Assembly: GCA_044349155.1 (NCBI GenBank)
Contig: JBIKRQ010000065.1
Coordinates: 1 to 22,256, forward strand
Reading direction: 5' to 3'
DNA: 22,256 nucleotides
Source: VGSZ01 sp044349155
GTDB lineage: Bacteria; Myxococcota; UBA727; VGSZ01
The notes beneath the pieces are model-generated. The model saw nothing but the letters and a program-made list of their open reading frames with translations, made no database searches and was not told where the DNA came from. The translations under genes and the position numbers were made by a program. Positions 6,693-16,100 of the stretch are shown here, piece after piece. Position 1 is the first letter of the stretch. The number at the start of each line of letters is the position of its first letter.

Positions 6693-7871
6693 TTAGTCGT
6701 CGCGGCTGCCGACGCTCAAGCGCCAGCCGATCAGGCTGCCGGTGTTGCCCACGCTGTCGTCGACGATCTCGAGGGCCCAGATCCCGTTGGCGGGCTCGTC
6801 GCCGGGGAAGCCGAGCAGGGGGACGCGCGCGAGAAACAGCTCCGTGCCCGTGCGCTCGGCCAACACGCTGGTGGTGCCGACCGGGTTGCCAACGGTGATG
6901 GTGAGCTCGCTGACGTCGTCGTGGGTGATGAACAGGTCGAGCCACACGTCGGTGGAGACCGTGGACAAACCCGTGACCATCACCGTCTGGCGCGTGAGGC
7001 CGTTGTCGGTGAGCGGGATGCTCTCGTCGACGAAGTCGTTCACGCCGACAAAGGTGCCGACGTACTCGGCGCGCTCGCAGATGCCAGTGCCGTTGAACGC
7101 TGAACCCGAGCAAAACAGGCCGGCGGGGCAGGCGACGGCGGACGCGCATTCATCGCCCTCACCATCGACGTTGGTGCGCTCCAAGCAGCGCCCTTTGGCG
7201 ATTGGGCCGTCCTCGGCGTAGGGGATGCCGAAGCAGGTGTCGCCCGCGACGCATTCGTCGTCGCTGTCGCACGCACCGCCGTGCAGGCCGGGGCTGAGGG
7301 TGCAGTCGACGAGGTCGCCGTCGTTGATGCGCGCCAGAATCTCGGTGGTGCCCGCGACGAAGACAGCACCGTAGGAGTTGTCGCCGCGGCCGTACTCGAC
7401 GACGTCGAGGGTGACGCGGGTGGTATTGTCGAACGCGCGGACGAGGCGCACTTCGCCCTGATCGATGACGAGCAGTGCTTCGCTCGCGCTGTCGACAGCG
7501 TCGTCGTTGGCCGTCATGGCCGTGACGAGCTGAAAGCCTTCGGACCCCGACAGACCCGCCTCGGTCGTTTCGCGGCGATCGCCGATGATGCCGATGGTGC
7601 GGCTGCCGAGCAGCTCGCGGAACGTGGTGCCCAACGCGCACGTTGCGGGCTCTTCGCCCTCGCCCTCGCCTTCGCCCTCTCCTTCGCCCTCTCCTTCGCC
7701 TTCGCCTTCGCCTTCGCCTTCGCCTTCGCCTTCTCCTTCTCCTTCGCCTTCGCCTTCACCCTCTCCTTCGCCTTCGCCCTCTCCTTCGCCGCCAACGGGG
7801 TCGACGGTGGGGCAGCCGACGCCGACGGCAGCAGCGACAACAACAAGGGCGATCGGGGAGAATTTCATCAT
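6693..7871 (-). CDS. Gly-Glu lipoprotein with Cys-rich modules and C-terminal P-domain
   Basis: The product is 392 residues from the ATG at 7871; a second ATG at 7868 is equally possible. The signal peptide ends in VGVGC, with Cys at about residue 20. It has the longest Gly-Glu stalk in the window, (Gly-Glu)23 at about residues 29-74. A beta-rich section follows, containing the strand ALLVIDQGEVRLVRAF. Next come two Cys-rich modules of the C-x-S-x-x-x-C-x-x-x-x-x-C type (around ACDSDDECVAGDTC and ACPAGLFC). The last 120 or so residues resemble the proprotein-convertase P-domain: ITHDDVSELTITVGNPVGT, then ANGIWALEIVDD, then GSLIGWRLSV. P-domains are usually fused to secreted proteases; here none is fused. 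The gene heads a probable operon ending in an HExxH protease, so a targeting or accessory role is an attractive inference. Confidence 0.85.
   Translation of the reverse strand: MMKFSPIALVVVAAAVGVGCPTVDPVGGEGEGEGEGEGEGEGEGEGEGEGEGEGEGEGEGEGEGEGEGEGEGEEPATCALGTTFRELLGSRTIGIIGDRRETTEAGLSGSEGFQLVTAMTANDDAVDSASEALLVIDQGEVRLVRAFDNTTRVTLDVVEYGRGDNSYGAVFVAGTTEILARINDGDLVDCTLSPGLHGGACDSDDECVAGDTCFGIPYAEDGPIAKGRCLERTNVDGEGDECASAVACPAGLFCSGSAFNGTGICERAEYVGTFVGVNDFVDESIPLTDNGLTRQTVMVTGLSTVSTDVWLDLFITHDDVSELTITVGNPVGTTSVLAERTGTELFLARVPLLGFPGDEPANGIWALEIVDDSVGNTGSLIGWRLSVGSRDD
7653..7790 (-). repeat. Hexanucleotide array encoding (Gly-Glu)23
   Basis: This 138-base stretch encodes 23 perfect Gly-Glu units, the longest array in the window. 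On the plus strand it reads as mixed CTC/TTC and GCC/TCC/ACC triplets. The opposite-strand frames (Ser-Pro or Ala-Leu/Phe repeats) are shadows. Confidence 0.95.
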
Positions 7872-7916
7872 GCGCGCCCTGTGCTGGGGCACACCGCGTC
7901 GAGCAAGGCACGTTCG

Positions 7917-7941
7917 GTCACAATCGTGAAACTTTTGTGAC
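7917..7941. promoter_or_regulatory. Inverted repeat in the divergent lipoprotein/CotH promoter region
   Basis: GTCACAA and TTGTGAC arms flank 11 bases in the 125-base gap between divergent genes. It could be an operator or a small hairpin. A 7-bp match over this search space can arise by chance. Confidence 0.3.
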
Positions 7942-7996
7942 GAGATCGGCAATCCTCGACGCGCACGCGCGTGGAATCAGCATGTGGAGGCCTGGC

Positions 7997-9877
7997 ATGA
8001 AGCGATGGTGTGGGGTGGTGTGGTGCGCGGTGGTCGCGCTGGCGGGTTGCACCGGCGACGATCTGGCTGGCGAAGGCGAAGGCGAAGCCGCCGAAGGCGA
8101 GGGCGAAGCCGGTGAAGGCGAAGGTGAGGGCGAAGACGACATTGTCGCCGCCTGCGCTGCCCTCGACGCCGAACTCGGTGTGACGCGCCCCGACGGCTGG
8201 GACCCGCTCGTGCACTGCAAGAAAGCCACGCCCAACAGCGAGGTCGTCTTTGGTGGTTTGAACACGTTGGCCATCACGATGACCGCCGAAGAGTACGCCG
8301 CCATGCAGGCCGACTTCGACGACCTGACCGGCGGTGGCGGTGGCGGTGGCGGCGACGTGCTGGTGGCGGCGTGCGAAGGCAAGGCCATCGACGATGCGTG
8401 CAGCGCCAACATCGGCAACGGCGATGAACCCGGCGTGTGTGCGGACTTCGGTGGCGTCGTCGGCTGCTTCCTCGATTCGTTCCGCACACCGCAGGAATGG
8501 ATCGATGCCTGCGTTGGCCTCGAAGAAGGGGCTGCCTGCACGACGTCAGACCACAGCGGCCTCTGCTTCTCCGACGGCCGCGACCTCGCGTGTTTCGACG
8601 TCGGCGAAGGCGAAGGCGAAGGTGAAGGTGAAGGCGAAGGCGAAGGCGAAGGCGATGCGGGTTCGTGCAACGACGCGGCTGCCGGTGATGCGTGCAGCAA
8701 CGGTGCTGCACGCGGCGTGTGCACAGCGGCCGGTGATGCCGTGCTGGTGTGCATGGTGGACGGCTTTGACGACGCCAGCGTTGACGACGTGCCCGTCGAC
8801 GCCGCCGCGCAATTCTGGCCGCGCGAGCCCAACTACTTTCACGCCGACCTGAGCTTTGCGGGCAAGACGTTTCACTCGGCGGGCATTCGCTACAAAGGCA
8901 ACAACGGTCTGGCCTCGAGCCAGGGCGAGAAGAAGCCGCTGCGCGTGAAGCTCGACGAGTGGGAAGACGACATCCCCGCGATCACCGACCAACGCTTCTT
9001 CGGCTACCAGCTGTTGTCGTTGTCGCCGAACACCACAGACCAGTCGCAGTTGCACCAGGTGCTGGCCGCTTCGGTGTTTCGCAACAGTGGCGTGCCCGCC
9101 CCAGAGGCGGGGTTTGTCGAGGTCACGCTCGACACTGGCGATGGTCCGCGCCTGCTGGGCGTGTACGCGATGAGTGAGATCCCCGACGACCCGCTGCTCG
9201 AGCGCGTGTTCGGCAACGACAGCGGCAACCTGTACAAGCCCGATGGCCGTGGCGCGCACTTCGTGTCGTTTGTGCCCGAGAGCTTTCACAAGCGGAACAA
9301 CGACGAGGCGGCACTCGACGACGTGCAGGCGTTCGTGACGGCCTTGCATGCTGAGCAAAGCGATCGCGAGGCGTGGCGCACGGCGCTGACGGCAACGTTC
9401 GATGTCGAAGGCTTCGCGGCGTACTTCGGCGTGAACCAGGCGATCGGCAACTGGGACACCTACGGCGGCTACGCCCACAACTTCTATCTCTACGGCGACC
9501 CCGACGACGGCGGCCGCTTGAAGATCATCGGGTGGGACTTCGACTTGTCGTTCGATGGCACCGGCCCCACCGACTTGACGTTGGCGAGCTACGACGGCCG
9601 CTGGCCACTGCTGCAGGCCATCGCTCGCGACCCGGTGTTCGCGCGGGCCTACCTCGACCAACTCGACGAGGTGCTCACCACACAGTTCGACAGCGGCGCA
9701 TTGCTCGAAAACGTCGATGCCTACGAAACGCTGATTCAGGACGCTGTCGAGCGCGAAGACGCGGTGCATCCCGGCGTGTCCGACAGCTTTGCGCAAGGCA
9801 TGTCGTCGTTGCGCGCGCACATCGAGGGACAGCAAGACGCACTGCAAGCGCATCTGGAGGCTGTTGGCGTTCGCTGA
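7997..9877 (+). CDS. CotH kinase family lipoprotein with internal Cys-rich/(Gly-Glu)8 insertion
   Basis: The product is 626 residues. The ATG at 7997 is preferred over the in-frame ATG at 7982 because GGAGG (7986-7990) lies 6 bases before it. The signal peptide ends in the lipobox LAGC. A broken Gly-Glu-rich stalk follows. CotH-type sequence starts near residue 86 (LNTLAITMTAEEYAAM), stops at a Gly8 run (112-119), and resumes near residue 270 with strands leading to AGIRYKGNNGL and KKPLRVKLDEW. Later come GNWDTYGGYAHNFYLY (N485, D487) and IGWDFDLSF (D514, D516), matching the Asp-bearing motifs of CotH kinases. Known CotH proteins are atypical kinases of spore-coat or secreted proteins. The intervening segment (about 120-265) is Cys-rich with (Gly-Glu)8. 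It should sit at the cell surface. Substrate is unknown. Confidence 0.88.
   Translation: MKRWCGVVWCAVVALAGCTGDDLAGEGEGEAAEGEGEAGEGEGEGEDDIVAACAALDAELGVTRPDGWDPLVHCKKATPNSEVVFGGLNTLAITMTAEEYAAMQADFDDLTGGGGGGGGDVLVAACEGKAIDDACSANIGNGDEPGVCADFGGVVGCFLDSFRTPQEWIDACVGLEEGAACTTSDHSGLCFSDGRDLACFDVGEGEGEGEGEGEGEGEGDAGSCNDAAAGDACSNGAARGVCTAAGDAVLVCMVDGFDDASVDDVPVDAAAQFWPREPNYFHADLSFAGKTFHSAGIRYKGNNGLASSQGEKKPLRVKLDEWEDDIPAITDQRFFGYQLLSLSPNTTDQSQLHQVLAASVFRNSGVPAPEAGFVEVTLDTGDGPRLLGVYAMSEIPDDPLLERVFGNDSGNLYKPDGRGAHFVSFVPESFHKRNNDEAALDDVQAFVTALHAEQSDREAWRTALTATFDVEGFAAYFGVNQAIGNWDTYGGYAHNFYLYGDPDDGGRLKIIGWDFDLSFDGTGPTDLTLASYDGRWPLLQAIARDPVFARAYLDQLDEVLTTQFDSGALLENVDAYETLIQDAVEREDAVHPGVSDSFAQGMSSLRAHIEGQQDALQAHLEAVGVR
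8603..8650 (+). repeat. Hexanucleotide array encoding (Gly-Glu)8 inside the CotH protein
   Basis: Eight GGY-GAA units lie between two Cys-rich segments. This array is internal rather than adjacent to the lipid anchor. Glu is always GAA here, making it the most homogeneous array in the window. Confidence 0.95.
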
Positions 9878-9908
9878 TCGCTGCGGCACCTGAGGGCGCC
9901 GTCAAGAA

Positions 9909-9954
9909 GTGTGGCGTCGATGTTGAAGCGACAACATCGGCGCCACACCTTTTT
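9909..9954 (+). terminator. Strong intrinsic terminator after the CotH gene
   Basis: A 17-bp stem (9909-9925 with 9932-9948, one G-U wobble) has a 6-base loop and is followed by CTTTTT. It lies 32 bases after the stop at 9877 and separates the CotH gene from the glucan synthase gene, which therefore needs its own promoter between about 9955 and 10121. Confidence 0.92.
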
Positions 9955-10121
9955 GTCGAAGCGACAATTGTGCGTCGCCACGACGACGTTTTTCCATTCG
10001 GCATGCGCCGCTGCGGCAGATGTGCGCTATGCGTCGCGACAAGGACGGCACGACGACTCCTTCTCGTCGCTGCCATGTCCACGGGCCGCCGGACAACGGT
10101 GAACGCCCTGGCGGTGCAGCG

Positions 10122-13100
10122 ATGACCTCGTCGAAGACTTCAGTTCCGCGCGCGCGCGGCGGCCGTGCTGTGTTCAGCGATGGCGATGTTGCCTCGGCAC
10201 GCGCGGAGTTGTTCAGCATCGGCCAGCTGGAGCACCACGCGCGAGCGTTGGCGGCGAGCCACCGCTTGTCGACGAAGCCGGGCCCGCGCGCTGATGTGTT
10301 GTTGCAGCGACTGGCGCACAACGAGCGGATGTTTGCGCGCGCCTACGCGATCATCACCGACGCCGTTGGCCGAGGTCGTCGCATCACGCCCGCCGCCGAA
10401 TGGTTCATCGACAACTGGCCGCTCATCGAGGAGCAGATTCGAACGGCGCGCTTGCATCTGCCACGGGGCTACAGCCGCGAGCTGCCACGCCTGGTGGAAC
10501 ACGACCAACGCGTCCGACCGACGACGCACACGCCGCGCGTCTACCAACTGGCCCTCGAACTCGTGAGCCACTCGCACGGACGCATCGACGACGAAGCGTT
10601 GCGGGCCTTCTTTGCGGCGTACCAGGCGGTGTGCCCGCTGCGCCTCGGCGAGCTGTGGGCGATTCCCATCATGCTGCGCCTGGCCTTGCTGGAAGACCTG
10701 CGCCGCGTCGTCGCCAACGTCACCGCTGGCCGCAGCGAGCGAGAGCGCGCACGCTATTGGGTCAAGCGCATGATCGACGTGCCCAGCGATCGCCGCGAAG
10801 ACGTGGTGCTCGTGTTGGCCGAACTCGTGCGCGAAAGCCCGGTGCTCACCAACGCGTTTGTGTCGGAGCTCGCCACACGGCTGCAGGCGCAGGGGCCGGT
10901 GCTGGCGATCGCGTCGTCGTGGTTGGAGCAACGCCTCGCGGAACGTGGCCATACCGTCGCACATGTGTTTCGCCAGGCGAGCCAGAGTCAGGCCGCCGAC
11001 CAGGTGTCGATCGGCAACAGCATTGGTGGTCTGCGCTTCTTGAGCGCCACGGACTGGCAAGCGTTCGTCGAGGACCACAGCAGCGTTGAGGTCGCGCTAC
11101 GCCGAGATCCTGCGGGCATCTACGGCACGATGGATTTCACCACCCGCGACCGCTACCGCCACGCGGTTGAAGCGTTGTCGCGCCACAGTCGACATCAAGC
11201 GCGCCACCATCCGTCGATGGCGGGGGCCGACGAGATCGACGTCGCCACCGCGGTCCTCACGCTCGCGGAATCTGCGCAACGCGCGGGACGCCCGGTGGTG
11301 GAACACCACATCGGCTACTGGCTCGTCGACGACGGCCAACAGCAGCTCGCCGCGGCGGTGCGCCTGCATGTTGGCTTGCGCGAGCAGTGGCGTCGGATGA
11401 CGGTCGACCACGCGCTCCCCATCTACATTGGTGGCATCACCGCCGTGACCGTGGTGCTGGTGGCGGCCGTGGTGCTGGCGTCGGGGCTCTCGAGCTTGCC
11501 GATGGTGGTGCTGCTCGCGGTGGTGGCCGCGCTGTTCGTGGCGACAAGCCAGCTGGCGACGGCTGCTGTGCAGTGGCGCGTGACGTCGAGGATGATGCCC
11601 GCGCTGCTGCCGCGGCTCGACTTCAGCAAAGGCATTCCTGCAGCCCATCGCTGCCTCGTAGCGGTGCCGTGCTTGCTCACCGACGCCGACGAGATCGATG
11701 GCCTGGTGGAAGCGTTGGAACTGCGCTTTCTCGCCAACCGCGATCCGCAGCTGTCGTTTGCGCTCGTGACGGACTTCAAGGACTGCATCAACGCCGCCGA
11801 CGTCGGTGATGCCGCACTGCTCGCGCGCGCCACAGCAGGTGTGGCGCGCTTGAACGCTGCATGGACCAGCGATGGACACGCCCCGTTTTTGCTGCTGCAC
11901 CGACCGCGCTGCTTCAACGCCAACGAGGGCGTGTGGATGGGCTGGGAACGCAAGCGCGGTAAGCTCGAAGACGTGAACCGTGCGCTGCGCGGCGAACGTG
12001 GTCGCGTGATGGCCGTGGTGGGCGACCTCGACGCACTCGCGACCGTGCGCAGCGTGATTGTGCTCGACAGCGACACGATGCTGCCGCGCGATGCCGGGCA
12101 ACGACTGGTGGCGACGTTGGCGCATCCGCTCAACACACCCGTGTACGACGAGCAACGCGGACGCGTTGTGCGTGGCTACGCGATCTTGCAGCCACGCGTG
12201 GGCGTGAGCATGGCGAGTGCGGCGCGCACACAGTTTGGGCGCTTGTTTGCTGGTGAACCCGGCATCGATCCGTACACGCGCGCGGTGTCGGACGTGTACC
12301 AGGACCTGTTTGGCGAAGGCTCGTTCATTGGCAAAGGCATCTACGACGTCGACATGGTGGCGCACGCGCTGCACGGGCGCTTCCCCGACAACCGCGTGCT
12401 CAGCCACGACCTGCTCGAGGGTGCCTACGCGCGCTGTGGGCTGGTGAGCGATGTGATGTTGATCGAGGAACAACCATCAGCGCACCGGGTCGATCTGAGT
12501 CGACGCTCCCGCTGGGTGCGCGGTGATTGGCAGATCGCGAGTTGGTTGCTGTCGCGTGTGCCGATGGGTGACACCCCCCGCGAACACCACGCCCTGTCGG
12601 CGTTGTCGCGCTGGAAGATCGTCGACAACCTGCGGCGCAGTTTGGTGACGCCAGCACTGCTGCTGCTGCTGGTTGTTGGCTGGTGCACAACGATGCTGAG
12701 TGCTGCGGTGCTCACGATCACCGCACTGGTGGTGATGGTGCTGCCGGGGCTGTTCTCGACGTTGACTGCCCTTGTTCGTCGCCCCGAGCAGGTCGCCTTT
12801 CTGCGCTACATCCCCGACGTGGTGCGCGAACTGGCGCGCCAGCTGGTGCGCGATGTGTTGGCCGTGGCGTGGCTGCCGATCGACGCGGCGCTGGCTGTTG
12901 AGTCGATGGTCCGGGCCGCAGTGCGCGTGGTGGTGACCCATCGCTTGTTGTTGGAGTGGCGCACGGCCGCCGATGCCACGCGCGCTGCTCGGCGCGACTT
13001 GATTGGCGCGTTCACATCGCTGTGGGCCTCGCCCGTTGCGATCGTGGTGGTGCTCGTGCTCGTGCCGGCGAGCGTGCCGCATGCATTGTTGATCGCTGCA

Positions 13101-16100
13101 CCGCTGTTGCTGTTGTGGTTGGCAGGACCGGCGCTGTCGTGGTGGTTGAGCGAGCCCCTCGAGGTCAAAGGGATACAGCTGGCCGCCGACGACGTGGCGT
13201 TCTTGCGGCAGGTGGCGCGGCGCACGTGGCGCTTCTTTCAGGTGTTCACGACCGCTGCCGACAACGATCTGATTCCCGACAACTTCCAGGAAGACCCGCC
13301 ACAAGGTGTCGCCCACCGCACCTCGCCCACCAACATCGGCCTCGCCCTGACAGCGACGTTGGCGGCGTGGGACTTCGGCTACATCGGCGTTGATGCCGTC
13401 ATCGCACGGACATCGCGCACGCTGGCGACGTTGCAGAAACTGCCACGTCACCGCGGCCACTTCTTCAACTGGTACGACACGCGCACGTTGGAGCCGCTGC
13501 TGCCGCTGTACGTGTCGACCGTCGACAGCGGCAACCTGGCGGGGCACCTGATCACACTCGCGGCCGGGCTCGATGCGCTGACCGAGGCACCGTTGCTGCA
13601 GCCGCAGGTCCAACAAGGCCTGCTCGATACCACCGACCTCTACGCCGCCGCGCGGGCCCAGACGACGAGCCACACCGGCAGCCTTGACGCCGTGCGCGAG
13701 GTCTTGCGTGTGACCGCCACAACGCCGTCTGCGTTGTGGTCGCTGCTCGTGTCGTTGAACGGACCGCTGCAAGAGTTGCCGCACTCCCTCGACGGTGATG
13801 ACGCCATCTGGGCTGTGGCGTTGCGCGAGCATGTGCAGGCCGCACGCGCAGAACTCGAGTTCGTCGCGCCGTGGTTGTTGCTGCCGTCGACTGACGTGAC
13901 CGCCGAGCAGTGGAGCATCCTTGATGGCAGCGGCAGTGTTCACCACGTCGTGCACGCAGCCCGTGCCGCTGGCGGTGCGCCTGCACTCGTTGAGGCGTTG
14001 ACGACGGCGGATGCACGGCAGACGGCGCGCGGGCTCGAGCTTGCGGCCCTCGCGGCAGAGGCGCGCGCGTGCTCCGAGATGGATGTCGACTTCCTCTACG
14101 ACAAAAGCCGTCGCTTGCTGTCGATCGGTAAGAACGTCGCCGACGGCCGCATCGATCAGAACTTCTACGACCTGTTGGCTTCTGAAGCGCGGCTCGCGAG
14201 CTACATCGCCGTGGCCCGCGGTCAGCTGTCGCAAGACCATTGGTTCAGCCTCGGTCGTTCACTCACCACGTCGGGCAACACGCCAGCGCTGCTGTCGTGG
14301 AGCGGATCGATGTTTGAGTATTTGATGCCGCTGTTGATCATGCCGACGTGGCCGCGCACGCTGCTCGACGAGAGCTATCGCGGTGTTGTCAAACGTCAGA
14401 TTGAGTACGGCGACGACAATGCGATGCCGTGGGGGGTGTCGGAGTCGGGCTATCTGCAAACCGACGCGCAACAGAACTACCAGTACCGCGCCTTTGGCGT
14501 GCCGGGCTTTGGCTACAAGCGCGGCCTCGCCGATGACCTCGTCGTTGCACCCTACGCGAGTGTGATGGCGTTGATGATCGACCCGCTGGCCTCCACCGCC
14601 AACCTGCGCCGCCTGCAGCACGACGGAAGACTCACCGCGTTCGGCTTCTACGAGGCCATTGACTACACGACGGCCCGCTTGCCGCCCGGCAAGACCAGCG
14701 TCGCTGTGCGCAGCTTCATGGCGCACCACCAGGGCATGTCGCTGTTGTCCCTCGCGTACGTGCTGCTTGACCAGCCGATGCAGCGGCGCTTCCTCGCTGA
14801 CCCAGCGATGCGTGCGACCGAGTTGCTGCTGCAGGAGCGCGTTCCAAAAACACTGCCGATTCACCCGCATCCCGCGGAAGTCTCGTCGAGAGCTGCAGCC
14901 AATGTGGGAGCCGCAGGCTTTCGCTTCTACGCCACGGCGAACACGCCGCGCCCCGAAGTGCAGCTGCTGAGCAACGGCCGCTACCACGTGGCGGTCACCA
15001 ACGCGGGCGGCGGCTACAGCCGCTGGCATGACCTCGCGGTGACGCGTTGGCGCGAAGACCCCACACGCGACGACGACGGCACCTTCATCTACATCAAAGA
15101 CGTCGAGACCGACGCGTGGTGGACCGCTGGCCATCAACCATCGCTGCGCGCGGCGACCAGCTACGAAGCCGTGTTCTCGCAAGGACGTGCAGAGCTGCGC
15201 CGTTTCGATGGCTCGCTGGAGACCCATGTTGAGATCGCGGTGTCGCCCGAAGACGACGTCGAGCTGCGACGCATCAGTCTGACGAATCGCGGGTCAACGC
15301 CGCGCACGCTGGAAGTCACGAGCTACGCCGAGGTGGTGTTGGCACCTGCTGCGGCAGATCAGGCACACCCCGCGTTCAGCAACTTGTTTGTGCAGACCGA
15401 AGTGTTGGCAGAGCAACACGCGATCCTCGCCACACGACGGCCACGCTCAGGACATGAGCACCCGCCGACGGTGCTGCACCTGATGTGTGTGCACGGACCT
15501 GTGGTCGAGCGTGAGCAATACGAGACCTCGCGCGATGCCTTTTTGGGACGTGGTCGCACGCCCATCAACCCGCGCGCGATGCAAGCGGCGTTGGCGAACA
15601 CCGCCGGGGCAGTGCTCGATCCAATCGTGTCGGTGCGAAACACCGTGACCGTGCGGCCCCACGAAACGGTGCGGCTGCATCTGGTGACCGGCGTGGCAGC
15701 GACGCGAGCGGAAGCGCTGTTGCTCGTCGACAAATACAAGGACCGTCACTCCGCAGAGCGGGTGCTGGAGTTGTCGTGGACCGACAGCCAGGTGGCGCTG
15801 CGTCGGCTCGACACCACCGATGTGGACGTGCAGTTGTACGAACGCCTGGCGAGCCATGTGCTCTACGCGAACGCGGCGATGCGCGCGCCCGAGAGCGTGA
15901 TTGTAAAGAACAAGCGCGGGCAGTCTGGCCTGTGGGGCTACGGCATCTCGGGGGATCTGCCGATCGTGTTGGTGCGCATTGGTGACGTGGCCGAGATTGC
16001 CCTCGTGCAACACATGCTGAAGGCGCATGCGTGGTGGCGCTTGAAGGGACTGCTCGTCGACGTGGTCATCTGGAACGAAGACCCGTCGGGCTATCGCCAG

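Noticed and set aside
7653..7790. Possible CRISPR or satellite array
   Set aside because: The units are contiguous in-frame hexamers without spacers and encode Gly-Glu.
7585..7929. Plus-strand frame with long Ser-Pro repeat
   Set aside because: It is the reverse complement of the (Gly-Glu)23 array in the P-domain lipoprotein.
12477..14240. Long minus-strand open frame (587 codons) inside the glucan synthase gene
   Set aside because: Its translation is rich in Arg, His and Gln with no domain, and it lies opposite a well-supported gene. It is a shadow of GC-rich coding sequence.
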